From the NCBI GenBank assembly GCA_031282085.1, contig JAITEK010000016.1:1-8278 (forward strand): DNA of 8,278 bases, written 5' to 3'. Positions 1 through 6,634 of the stretch are shown here, piece by piece. Made by a program: the position numbers and the translations under genes. This DNA is from Coriobacteriales bacterium (GTDB lineage Bacteria > Actinomycetota > Coriobacteriia > Coriobacteriales > UBA8131). Every line of letters starts with the position of its first letter. Position 1 is the stretch's first letter. Under the pieces are notes generated by a model, which saw only the letters and a list, made by a program, of their open reading frames with translations, did no database searches and was not told where the DNA came from.

Positions 1-756
1 GAGACGCATTCCTTTGAGCCGACGCCCCAGGACATCATCGACATAGAGAACTGCGACGTATTCATCTACGTCGGCGGCGAATCGGACGAGTGGGTCGAGG
101 ACCTGCTCACCTCACTCGACACCTCAAAAGTCACTGTCATCCGGCTCATCGACTGCGTGCCAACGCTTGAGGAGGACGAGTCCGTACTCGTGAACCCCGC
201 TGAGGCCGAGGAGGAAGAGGAGGAGGGCCTGCCCGATGAGCACGTCTGGACCTCGCTGACGAACGCCAAGCTCATCGCTGAGGCTCTGGCGAATGCCTTT
301 GAGCAAGCCGACGCTGCAAACGCCGCCAGCTATCAGGCTAACACGACGGCCTACCTGGCCGCGCTTGACGAGCTGGACGCCGAATTCAAGCAGATAGTCG
401 CCGAGGGCAAGCGCACCGAGTTGGTCTTTGGCGACCGCTTCCCCTTCCGCTATTTTGCGGATGAGTACGGGCTTACCTGCTATGCTGCCTTTCCCGGTTG
501 CTCAACGGCGACCGAGGCCAGCGCGCAGACGGTGGCCGCGCTCATCGACACCGTGCGGCGTGACGACATTCCCGCTGTGCTCTACCGTGAGCTTTCCGAC
601 CATAAGATAGCGGACGCCATCGCGGAGGAGACCGGCACGCAGTCACTCCTGTTCCATTCGTGTCATAATATCAGTCGAGACGATTTTGATGCTGGTGAGA
701 CCTACGTGAGCATCATGAAGCGAAACGCCGAGAATCTGAGGATCGCACTGGGCTAG
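1..756 (+). CDS. znuA: Zinc/manganese ABC transporter substrate-binding protein, ZnuA-like, 5' end outside window
   Basis: This is the C-terminal 251 codons of a cluster 9 metal-binding protein that captures Zn2+ (possibly Mn2+) outside the cell and hands it to the permease. The reading frame is open from base 1. The first residues, ETHSFEPTPQDI, match the family segment carrying the first metal-binding His (codon 3). A second ligand His lies in DEHVW (241-243). Between them sits an acidic stretch with six consecutive Glu (208-225), where many ZnuA proteins have a His-rich metal loop. The third ligand region reads FGDRFPF, so Asp (433-435) stands where His is common. Near the C-terminus, HSCHN (His 655-657, Cys 661-663, His 664-666) is a conserved-looking segment. 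The signal peptide would lie upstream and is not visible. The stop codon directly abuts the ATPase start. Family assignment is firm; zinc versus manganese is inference. Confidence 0.92.
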   Translation, partial: ETHSFEPTPQDIIDIENCDVFIYVGGESDEWVEDLLTSLDTSKVTVIRLIDCVPTLEEDESVLVNPAEAEEEEEEGLPDEHVWTSLTNAKLIAEALANAFEQADAANAASYQANTTAYLAALDELDAEFKQIVAEGKRTELVFGDRFPFRYFADEYGLTCYAAFPGCSTATEASAQTVAALIDTVRRDDIPAVLYRELSDHKIADAIAEETGTQSLLFHSCHNISRDDFDAGETYVSIMKRNAENLRIALG

Positions 757-1572
757 ATGACTGACCCTGTAACCCTTATCACCTGCAAGGACCTGGCCTT
801 TGGCTACGACGGCGCGCCCGCGGTGCACGACGTCACGCTAACGGTTGTCGGCGGTGACTATCTCTGCGTTGTGGGGGGTAACGGCAGTGGCAAGAGCACC
901 CTCATCAAGGGGATGCTCGGCCTGCTCAAGCCCTTGGCGGGTACGTTGTGCTTTGAGCCTGACCTCAAGCCCTCCGACATGGGTTACCTTCCGCAGCAGA
1001 ATACGATACAGCGCAACTTCCCGGCAAGCGTCTGGGAAGTGGTGCTCTCGGGCAGGCTTGGTCGCCTGGGCCTGTCGCCTGTCTATCACCGCGCGGATCG
1101 TGAGGCGGCGCGTGAGGCTCTGGCGGTGCTCGGCGTTGAGGGGCTGGCGAAGTCGGGTTTCGGCGAGCTCTCTGGCGGCCAGCAGCAGCGCGTGTTGCTG
1201 GCTCGCACCCTCTGCGCCGCGACCGACGGCCTTAAACTCCTTATCCTCGACGAACCGATGAACGGGCTTGACGCTTCCGCAAAACTGGAGTTGTACGCAG
1301 CTATCACCGCCCTCAACAGCCAGCAGGGTATCGCCATCATCATGGTTACGCATGACGTGCAGGCCGCCGTGGACTATGCCAGCCATATCCTCGTTTTAGA
1401 GGGGCGGCAGGCGTTCTTTGGCGGTACCCATGAGTTTCAACATACGCGCGTCGGGCAGGAGCTTATACGCGATTCCTGCGGGGATGCCTGCGAGAGCTGC
1501 GGTATGGCCTATCTTGCCACGCCTGGTGATAACCGAGCGGCGGGAGCAACACACCGGACGGGGGAGCGCTGA
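757..1572 (+). CDS. znuC: Zinc/manganese ABC transporter ATP-binding protein, ZnuC-like
   Basis: This 271-residue ATPase powers the metal importer from the cytoplasmic side. All nucleotide-binding motifs are intact: Walker A GGNGSGKS (40-47), Q-loop Gln80 in LPQQ, signature LSGGQ (138-142), Walker B LLILDE (161-166) with catalytic Glu166, D-loop around GLD (170-172) and switch His199 in VTHD. The start follows the upstream stop with no gap and has no well-spaced Shine-Dalgarno, so translation is probably coupled to the binding-protein gene. The tail beyond the ATPase core (about 238-271) is unusual: it carries Cys241, Cys245 and Cys248 in DSCGDACESCG, a possible metal-binding cluster, then a hydrophilic end. 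The stop overlaps the permease start by one base. The ABC assignment is certain; the metal specificity rests on the neighbouring binding protein and permease. Confidence 0.95.
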   Translation: MTDPVTLITCKDLAFGYDGAPAVHDVTLTVVGGDYLCVVGGNGSGKSTLIKGMLGLLKPLAGTLCFEPDLKPSDMGYLPQQNTIQRNFPASVWEVVLSGRLGRLGLSPVYHRADREAAREALAVLGVEGLAKSGFGELSGGQQQRVLLARTLCAATDGLKLLILDEPMNGLDASAKLELYAAITALNSQQGIAIIMVTHDVQAAVDYASHILVLEGRQAFFGGTHEFQHTRVGQELIRDSCGDACESCGMAYLATPGDNRAAGATHRTGER

Positions 1573-2405
1573 TGGAGTTCATCGAGACCCTCTCCCAGAT
1601 GTTCACCTACACCTTTCTTGTGCGCGCGCTCATCGTGGGCCTGCTTGTGTCGCTGTGCGCCTCGCTGCTCGGTGTGAGCCTCGTCCTCAAGCGCTTCTCG
1701 ATGATAGGCGACGGTCTGTCCCACGTCGGCTTTGGTTCGCTTGCGGTTGCCACAGCCTTCAACTGGGCGCCGCTCGCGGTGTCTATCCCCGTTGTGGTGC
1801 TTGCGGCCTTCCTGCTCTTGCGCCTGAGCGAGCGCGGGCGCATCAAAGGTGACGCAGCCATCGCCCTCATATCGGCCAGCGCGCTTGCTATCGGCGTCTT
1901 TGTCGTCTCCAAGACCACCGGCATGAACACCGATGTTGACAATTACCTCTTTGGCTCCATCCTCGCACTTACTCAACAGGACGTGGTGTTGAGCGTGGTG
2001 CTCAGCCTCGGGGTCCTTATCATCTTCGTCTTCTGCTATCATCGCATATTCGCCGTGACCTTTGACGAGACCTACGCGCGGGCGACCGGCATACCGGCGG
2101 GTTTCTACAACACGGTACTCGCCCTGCTCACGGCCTTGACCATCGTTTTGGGTATGCGGATGATGGGCGCGCTGCTCATCTCGTCGCTGGTGATATTCCC
2201 CGCCCTCTCCTCGATGTGGCTCTGCAAACGCTTCGCCGCTGTGACCATCTGCGCGGCCATCGTCTCACTCGTGTGCTACGTAATCGGGTTGGTGGTCTCC
2301 TTCGTCTACCAGACCCCCACCGGCGCCAGCATAGTCTTAGTCAACTTGGCCGCATTCACCATCTTCTACGCCATAAGCCGTCTCCGCATGCTGCGTGGAG
2401 CCTGA
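1572..2405 (+). CDS. znuB: Zinc/manganese ABC transporter permease, ZnuB-like
   Basis: This 277-residue integral membrane protein forms the translocation channel of the metal importer (ABC-3 permease family), at the usual length for the family. Hydrophobic segments are visible at about 16-38, 54-86, 94-114, 135-158, 178-213, 222-246 and 250-270, compatible with seven to nine helices. The family signature early in the protein is present as RFSMIGDGLSHVGFGSLAVA (41-60), corresponding to the usual LSLMGDALSHAVLPG-type segment. A second conserved block, LGMRMMGALLISSLVIFPA (193-211), is typical of the late helices. The ATG overlaps the ATPase stop codon (TGATG), and GGGGAG (1561-1566) five bases upstream is a good ribosome binding site. 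It is the last gene of this operon. Confidence 0.94.
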   Translation: MEFIETLSQMFTYTFLVRALIVGLLVSLCASLLGVSLVLKRFSMIGDGLSHVGFGSLAVATAFNWAPLAVSIPVVVLAAFLLLRLSERGRIKGDAAIALISASALAIGVFVVSKTTGMNTDVDNYLFGSILALTQQDVVLSVVLSLGVLIIFVFCYHRIFAVTFDETYARATGIPAGFYNTVLALLTALTIVLGMRMMGALLISSLVIFPALSSMWLCKRFAAVTICAAIVSLVCYVIGLVVSFVYQTPTGASIVLVNLAAFTIFYAISRLRMLRGA

Positions 2406-2422
2406 GATCCCCCTGCCCTTTA

Positions 2423-2534
2423 CCCGTCATTCTTCAGTGTGTCGCGCTACGCGCTCTTTGTGCGTCGCTCGTTATCGCTCGCGACTGGATTCTGGCATAA
2501 AGCCAGAATAACGTACTTTTTTGCCCGTCATTCT
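2423..2534. repeat. 11-bp direct repeat CCCGTCATTCT
   Basis: The same 11 bases occur at 2423-2433 and 2524-2534, 101 bases apart. The shorter core GTCATTC appears again at 8097-8103 in the other large intergenic region. The two close copies flank a GC-rich stretch and the palindrome at 2489-2509, which suggests that they are part of a composite dispersed repeat rather than chance. Confidence 0.6.
2489..2522 (+). terminator. Hairpin plus T-tract, likely terminator of the zinc operon
   Basis: A perfect 8-bp inverted repeat, ATTCTGGC (2489-2496) and GCCAGAAT (2502-2509), encloses the loop ATAAA. A run of six T follows at 2517-2522. The seven bases between stem and T-run make it weaker than a textbook intrinsic terminator. 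It lies 84 bases past the znuB stop, a sensible place for the end of the operon transcript. The core GGCATAAAGCC recurs on the opposite strand in the terminator at 8067-8092. Confidence 0.5.
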
Positions 2535-2550
2535 GGGCTTGTCCCAGAAT
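2530..2550. repeat. Perfect palindrome, 8-bp arms
   Basis: ATTCTGGG (2530-2537) and CCCAGAAT (2543-2550) pair perfectly around the loop CTTGT. The outer parts of the arms match those of the neighbouring palindrome at 2489-2509 (ATTCTGG/CCAGAAT), so the two look like variants of one element. The style resembles intergenic mobile palindromic repeats known from several bacteria; the family is not identified. Confidence 0.7.
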
Positions 2551-2554
2551 CCAA

Positions 2555-2574
2555 CTGGCGGCGATAGCCGCCAG
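2555..2574. repeat. Perfect palindrome, 8-bp GC-rich arms
   Basis: CTGGCGGC (2555-2562) and GCCGCCAG (2567-2574) pair perfectly around GATA, giving a stable GC-rich hairpin in RNA or single-stranded DNA. It starts only four bases after the previous palindrome and is not followed by a T-tract, so it is more likely part of a repeat element than an independent terminator. Confidence 0.65.
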
Positions 2575-2591
2575 ACTTACGAAACAGCGCG

Positions 2592-2609
2592 GAACGGCGC
2601 CAGCCGTTC
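2592..2609. repeat. Perfect palindrome, 7-bp arms
   Basis: GAACGGC (2592-2598) and GCCGTTC (2603-2609) pair perfectly around GCCA; a G-U pair at 2591/2610 can extend it. It is the fourth hairpin in 121 bases. No T-tract follows. Confidence 0.6.
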
Positions 2610-2734
2610 TCGTGTGACCATGCTTTGCGGCAAATGGCCTTTCAGGTTGTTTTAAGCATGCACGCCTATCATGGGTTGCACAATCGGAGAATGGGCTTGT
2701 GTGGGGCGCCGGGTCTCTCCGTATATCCTTGTAT

Positions 2735-2742
2735 TGAGGAGG
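2735..2742 (+). promoter_or_regulatory. Ribosome binding site that sets a GTG start for the fusion protein
   Basis: TGAGGAGG lies five bases before GTG at 2748, a near-ideal Shine-Dalgarno. No comparable site precedes the earlier in-frame starts (TTG 2625, ATG 2634). The protein from 2748 begins with a short basic stretch followed by a membrane anchor, as expected for this family, which supports the choice. Confidence 0.85.
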
Positions 2743-2747
2743 CGGAC

Positions 2748-4154
2748 GTGGGAACCAGTGAGCAGGGCAGGGTGCGGCGCGGGAAACGGCCGCTTGTCGT
2801 CGTCGGAGTCATTCTCGGGGCGTTGGTAGTGGCAGTGGGCATCTTTTTACTGGTGCGCTTTTTGCCCACTACGGCAGTGGCGCAACAGGATGGGACAGTG
2901 CTTTCAACCCAGGTGAGCCGTGGCAACATCACTACCACGGTTGTTGGCTCCGGCAACGTGGAGGATCACCTCATCGACCTTACGACCCTCACGGGAATCA
3001 CCATCGCCGAACTGAATGTCGCGGTTGGCGACACCATTGAAGTCGGACAGTTGCTTGCGACGGTTGACACCTCGTCGCTCAGCTCCGCTATCACGGCGGT
3101 GAGCGACGAGCTTTCCGCGGTACAGGAGCAGCTTGACGCGCTCTCTGACGGCACGACCGAGACGACCGCAGTCACCGCGAAGTCACTTGCCACGGTTAAG
3201 ACCATCTACGCCACCGAGGGCGCCTCTGCGGCCGATGTAATCGCCGAACAGGGCGCGCTCATGGTCCTTGAGTTGGACGGCGGCGGCGAGATGCTCGTGA
3301 CCGACCGCGTCGGCACCATCTCCACCATTTGGGTCTGCGAAGGTTGGACCGTCTACAGCGGCAGCTGGCTGCTCTCGCTTGAGCTGCCGGTCGCAACGCA
3401 GAGCAGCGAGGAGCTTGAGGTACAGCGCGCCGCGCTTATCACCGAACTTGAGGCCCTCTCGGCACTGGCAAGCGAGCCCTATCTCTATGCGGACCAGGCC
3501 GGAACGATAAGCAGCCTTGCGCTTGTGGAAGGGCAGACCTTCAACAGCACGGACGGCGTTGCGGCAGAGCTCATCTCGCCCGACGTCGCGCAGATAAGCC
3601 TCTCCATCGACGAGCTGGACATCGCCTCGGTGCAGGAGGGGCAGGAGGTGAGCATCGAGCTTGACGCGCTGGAGGGCGTCAGTTTTGCCGGTAGCGTGGC
3701 GGAGGTCTCCACAACGGGCTCGGTCTCTGGCAGCGTCGCCAGTTATACGGCGGTCGTCACCTTTGAGCGGGCCGCCGGTGCGCTTACGGGCATGAGCGCC
3801 ACAGCCACCATCATCAAGGAGCAAAAGGAGGACGCGCTTACCATCCCGTTGGTCGCGGTGCAGGAATACGGGGATGTTGTCTACGTGTATACAACGCTGG
3901 ACGAGCAGGGCGTGCTCGGTGGCGAGATACAGATAGAGACCGGGCTGTCCGACGGGACGAACGTCGAGGTAACCTCGGGGCTTGAGGAGGGCGCTGTGGT
4001 TTATTATCGCCAGCAGAGCAGCACGGATACGGGCGTCTTCAGCATGGGTATGGGTATGGGAGGGGAGCGTACCATGTCCTCGGGCGGCGGCTTTGGTGGC
4101 CAGGGTGTTCCGACTGGCGGCGCCGGCCCAAGTCTCTCTGCCGCGCCTCAATAG
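2748..4154 (+). CDS. HlyD/MacA-type membrane fusion (periplasmic adaptor-like) protein of an ABC exporter
   Basis: This 468-residue protein (GTG start) is the extracytoplasmic partner of the ATPase and permease that follow. A short basic cytoplasmic end (RVRRGKR) leads into one membrane segment at about 15-37. A lipoyl/biotinyl-like half-motif follows at 83-109 (GITIAELNVAVGDTIEVG), then a short helical stretch with coiled-coil-like spacing (about 111-135). Two more lipoyl-like segments lie at 186-212 and 247-275, then a beta-barrel-like region (about 280-360) and a membrane-proximal domain (about 363-420). The tail from about 425 is Gly/Met/Ser-rich (SMGMGMGG, SSGGGFGGQG) and looks disordered. 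The helical hairpin is much shorter than in Gram-negative MacA, which must reach TolC; this fits a monoderm host. It resembles YknX-like proteins in organisation. The substrate is unknown. Confidence 0.88.
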   Translation: MGTSEQGRVRRGKRPLVVVGVILGALVVAVGIFLLVRFLPTTAVAQQDGTVLSTQVSRGNITTTVVGSGNVEDHLIDLTTLTGITIAELNVAVGDTIEVGQLLATVDTSSLSSAITAVSDELSAVQEQLDALSDGTTETTAVTAKSLATVKTIYATEGASAADVIAEQGALMVLELDGGGEMLVTDRVGTISTIWVCEGWTVYSGSWLLSLELPVATQSSEELEVQRAALITELEALSALASEPYLYADQAGTISSLALVEGQTFNSTDGVAAELISPDVAQISLSIDELDIASVQEGQEVSIELDALEGVSFAGSVAEVSTTGSVSGSVASYTAVVTFERAAGALTGMSATATIIKEQKEDALTIPLVAVQEYGDVVYVYTTLDEQGVLGGEIQIETGLSDGTNVEVTSGLEEGAVVYYRQQSSTDTGVFSMGMGMGGERTMSSGGGFGGQGVPTGGAGPSLSAAPQ

Positions 4155-4169
4155 GTGGAAGGCGAACCC

Positions 4170-4832
4170 ATGTTGCAGCTGGTTGACGTCTACAAGATAT
4201 ATCACGTGGGTGATGAGGAGGTCCGTGCGCTCGACGGTGTGAGCCTGGCCGTTGGCGCGGGGGAGTTCCTCGGCATCGTTGGCCCATCCGGATCCGGCAA
4301 GTCCACGCTCATGCACATCCTCGGCTGTCTCGACACCGCCGACTTTGGCACCTATTACCTCGACGGACGGCCGGTTGAGTTCTATTCCGAGAGCCAGTTG
4401 GCGACCGTCCGCAATGAGCAGATAGGTTTCGTCTTCCAGAGCTTCAACCTCATCGGCCACATGACCATCGCGGAGAACGTCGAGCTGCCGTTGCTGTATC
4501 GCGGCACCAAGGCGTCCGAGCGTCGGGAACTGGTACACGAAGCCCTGTCGCAGGTGGGTCTGTGGGAGCGCCGCTCGCATCGGCCCAACAGTGTCTCCGG
4601 CGGGCAACTCCAACGCGCAGCCATCGCGCGCGCGATAGTCACGCGACCCAGTCTGCTGCTCGGTGACGAGCCGACGGGCAATCTCGACTCGCGCACTGGC
4701 CACGAGATCATGGAGCTGTTCTGCGAGCTCAACGCGCGGGGCCGGACCATCGTCCTCATCACGCACGACCAATCGATAGCGAAGCGAACAAACCGCGTTG
4801 TGCATATACGGGATGGGAAGGTGGTCGCGTGA
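4170..4832 (+). CDS. MacB/LolD-type ABC exporter ATP-binding protein
   Basis: This 220-residue ATPase is a stand-alone nucleotide-binding subunit of the MacB/LolD/YknY family. Motifs are complete: Walker A GPSGSGKS (38-45), Q-loop Gln90 in FVFQSFNLI, signature VSGGQ (142-146, with Val in place of the usual Leu), Walker B LLLGDE (162-167), the family hallmark DEPTGNLD (166-173) and switch His199 in LITHD. I chose ATG 4170 because it follows GGAAGG (4157-4162) at seven bases and because the protein then begins LQLVDVYKIYHVG, as in relatives. A GTG at 4155 directly after the previous stop would add five residues and has less support. The stop overlaps the permease start by one base, so the two products are probably made in equal amounts. 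Confidence 0.94.
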   Translation: MLQLVDVYKIYHVGDEEVRALDGVSLAVGAGEFLGIVGPSGSGKSTLMHILGCLDTADFGTYYLDGRPVEFYSESQLATVRNEQIGFVFQSFNLIGHMTIAENVELPLLYRGTKASERRELVHEALSQVGLWERRSHRPNSVSGGQLQRAAIARAIVTRPSLLLGDEPTGNLDSRTGHEIMELFCELNARGRTIVLITHDQSIAKRTNRVVHIRDGKVVA

Positions 4833-6076
4833 TGCTCGCTCAGTCGGTCCGCACCGCGCTTGCCGCAATCGGCGCCAACAAGATGCGCGCCTTTCTCACC
4901 ATGCTCGGCATCATCATCGGGGTAACGGCGCTGGTGGTGCTCGTCTCGCTTGTGAGCAGCGCTACGCGCGCCGTCACCGACGAGATCTCGAGTCTGGGTA
5001 ACGACCTGCTCAGCGTTACCATCCGTGACGACAAGGGCAAACCGCTCAAATCCGCTGACCTCGCGCAGATCGCGCAGGACAGCACGAGCATCTCGCTCAT
5101 TGCGCCGGTCAGCACGTCGAGCGCCACTGCCAAGCAGGGCACCAGCACCTACTCGCTGACGCTGACCGGTACCACGAATGCGTACTTCTGGATAATGGGC
5201 AGCGAACTTGCTGAGGGGCGCTTCTTGCTCGATGCTGACCTCAAGAACAACACATCGGTACTGGTGTTGAGTTATGAAACGGCCGACGAGATATACGGAC
5301 GCACCGATGTTGTCGGCCTGGAACTTGCGCTTGACGGCGTGAAGTACCTCATCATCGGCGTGCTTGCCGAGGAGGAGGGGTTGATGACGAGCATGGGTGA
5401 CAACTATACGGCCTACGTTCCGTATACCGTTCTGGAGCGCGCTACGAGCGCCGCATCGGGCGGTGGGGCGAGCGGCATGAGTGGCGCAGGCGGCGGCGCC
5501 TCCAGCGGGGCAAGCGGCATCACGAGTTTTTATGCGGCCGCCAAAGAGGCCGACAACATCGACTTGGCCGAGGCCGAACTGACCGCCTCGCTGCTTGGGC
5601 TTCTTAAAGGGGATGAGGACGCGTTCAGCATCCGCAATAACAATTCACTTTCCGAGACGATGGCCAGCGTGACCGATACCTTCGCCTTGCTGCTGGGCGC
5701 GATAGCGGGCATCTCTCTTCTGGTCGGCGGCATCGGCATCATGAACATCATGCTCGTCTCCGTGACCGAGCGGACGCGTGAGATCGGTATCCGCAAGGCG
5801 GTCGGAGCCAAACGTCTGGCTATCACGCTGCAATTCCTCATCGAGGCGCTCGTCATCTGTCTCATCGGCTGCGCTTTGGGGATAGTTTTCTCGGGCATTA
5901 TTTTGGGCGTTGTGAACCTTACGGTCGGCGCCGACAGCTCCACCACGTACAGCTTCTCGCCGGAGGTAGTTATCGTCGCCGTCGGCTTCTCCACCTTCAT
6001 CGGAGTGGCCTTCGGTCTGTACCCGGCTAACAAGGCGGCGCGTATGCATCCCATCGACGCGTTGCGCTTTGAGTGA
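4832..6076 (+). CDS. MacB-type ABC exporter permease with FtsX domain
   Basis: This 414-residue protein is the membrane subunit that works with the preceding ATPase. It has the MacB layout: a membrane segment at about 19-43, a large extracytoplasmic domain (about 45-280), then three membrane segments at about 282-308, 332-362 and 377-397. The FtsX/MacB hallmark after the second segment is clear (GGIGIMNIMLVSVTERTREI, 299-318, then GIRKAVGAK), as is the ending GLYPANKAARMHPIDALRFE (395-414). The family acts by mechanotransmission, moving substrates from the outer face of the membrane rather than through a pore. An unusual Gly/Ser/Ala-rich insert occupies about 209-229 of the extracytoplasmic domain. 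AAGGTGG (4818-4824) serves as ribosome binding site for ATG 4832; the GTG three bases earlier is less likely. Confidence 0.94.
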   Translation: MLAQSVRTALAAIGANKMRAFLTMLGIIIGVTALVVLVSLVSSATRAVTDEISSLGNDLLSVTIRDDKGKPLKSADLAQIAQDSTSISLIAPVSTSSATAKQGTSTYSLTLTGTTNAYFWIMGSELAEGRFLLDADLKNNTSVLVLSYETADEIYGRTDVVGLELALDGVKYLIIGVLAEEEGLMTSMGDNYTAYVPYTVLERATSAASGGGASGMSGAGGGASSGASGITSFYAAAKEADNIDLAEAELTASLLGLLKGDEDAFSIRNNNSLSETMASVTDTFALLLGAIAGISLLVGGIGIMNIMLVSVTERTREIGIRKAVGAKRLAITLQFLIEALVICLIGCALGIVFSGIILGVVNLTVGADSSTTYSFSPEVVIVAVGFSTFIGVAFGLYPANKAARMHPIDALRFE

Positions 6077-6127
6077 GACCAGCAACCAGCAGTGAGAGAA
6101 CTATCCATGAGAAAGGACTACAAGAAC

Positions 6128-6484
6128 ATGACAGAGAACAACACGAGCCCCATCTTGCCGAACCTCAACCCTCTGCCGGGGTCGATACCACCGCAGGTAG
6201 CAGGGGACGCCTCGCTTCTTCCACCGGGCAGGCGGGAGGCGGGAGGCGTGCGGGCCATCCATCTCATCATCATAAGCGCCCTGCTTGCGGCACTGTTGGT
6301 CGTTAACGTCATTGCGCTGATCCTCCAGTTTGTCACGCCGACGGGCAGGATGGGTGGCGGTTCCGATATGCCCGTCTTCTCCCAGGAGCAGCAGTTCCAG
6401 GGCGCCCCAAGCGGCGGGGACTTCCTCGGTCGCGACACAACCGGCGACAGCGGAGCTGTTCTCACCGGCGCCGACCACGTTTAA
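6128..6484 (+). CDS. Small single-pass membrane protein of unknown function, fourth gene of the exporter unit
   Basis: I do not recognise a family. From ATG 6128 it is 118 residues: a Pro/Asn-rich N-terminal part (about 1-40), a strongly hydrophobic segment (about 44-70, IHLIIISALLAALLVVNVIA) and a Gly/Ser/Asp-rich tail (about 71-118) that looks disordered. Basic residues just before the segment (RRE, VR) and acidic ones after it favour the N-terminus inside and the tail outside. AAAGGA (6112-6117) lies ten bases upstream. An in-frame ATG at 6107 (125 residues) and GTG at 6092 are alternatives with weaker ribosome binding sites. The gene begins about 50 bases after the permease stop with no terminator visible, so it is probably co-transcribed. 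It could be an accessory or assembly subunit; this is inferred from position only. Codon use and the absence of a competing frame with family matches support a real gene. Confidence 0.7.
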   Translation: MTENNTSPILPNLNPLPGSIPPQVAGDASLLPPGRREAGGVRAIHLIIISALLAALLVVNVIALILQFVTPTGRMGGGSDMPVFSQEQQFQGAPSGGDFLGRDTTGDSGAVLTGADHV

Positions 6485-6518
6485 GAAGCCGGCTATCAAG
6501 CCAAAATGATTCAGGACT

Positions 6519-6535
6519 GTTAACTCGCTATTAAC
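6519..6535. promoter_or_regulatory. Possible operator, palindrome GTTAA-N7-TTAAC
   Basis: GTTAACTCGCTATTAAC is a perfect 5-bp inverted repeat with a 7-base spacer in a short AT-rich patch between the small membrane protein gene and the aminotransferase gene. Its size and symmetry suit a dimeric regulator. It lies 27 bases upstream of a possible -35 box. No regulator gene is in the window and the site matches no box that I can name with confidence. Confidence 0.35.
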
Positions 6536-6561
6536 CATGTGTAACGTCCCGTCCGTTGCCA

Positions 6562-6589
6562 TTGACACCCCGTTTGTACCTGGTGCATT
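6562..6589 (+). promoter_or_regulatory. Possible sigma-70-type promoter for the aminotransferase gene
   Basis: A perfect -35 hexamer TTGACA (6562-6567) is followed after 16 bases by TGCATT (6584-6589), a poor -10 match helped by a TGG just before it (extended -10 style). Transcription would start near 6596, giving a leader of about 40 bases. The -35 is convincing, the -10 is not. Confidence 0.4.
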
Positions 6590-6634
6590 GTTGCAAAGGG
6601 GCATGCGGAAAGGGCAGTTCATGAGGGCTGGGAT

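Larger units (their letters stand above)
2406..2747. other. Intergenic region with clustered palindromes between the zinc and exporter operons
   Basis: No credible gene lies here. An open frame running into the following gene from a TTG at 2625 has no family resemblance before the GTG at 2748. The left two thirds hold a direct repeat and four perfect inverted repeats, listed separately. The right third (about 2612-2734) must hold the promoter of the exporter genes, but I see no convincing -35/-10 pair. TTGTGT (2697) with TATATC (2722) has a 19-base spacer and would place the start too near the ribosome binding site. Confidence 0.7.

Noticed and set aside
157..756. ATG-like internal start for a short separate gene at the left edge.
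   Set aside because: The frame is open from base 1 and the upstream residues match the ZnuA metal-ligand segment, so this is the interior of a longer gene.
1509..2042. A - strand open frame opposite the permease gene.
   Set aside because: Highly charged, motif-free product opposite a well-supported membrane protein gene.
2423..2609. CRISPR array.
   Set aside because: The repeats are short, variable palindromes without regular spacers and without cas genes nearby.
2625..2747. An in-frame N-terminal extension of the fusion protein from TTG 2625 or ATG 2634.
   Set aside because: No ribosome binding site, no family resemblance, and a near-ideal site before GTG 2748 gives the expected short cytoplasmic end plus membrane anchor.
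3183..4868. A 561-codon open frame on the - strand opposite the fusion protein and ATPase genes.
   Set aside because: It mirrors strongly supported + strand genes. Long antisense frames are common in GC-rich DNA, and the product has no recognisable domain.
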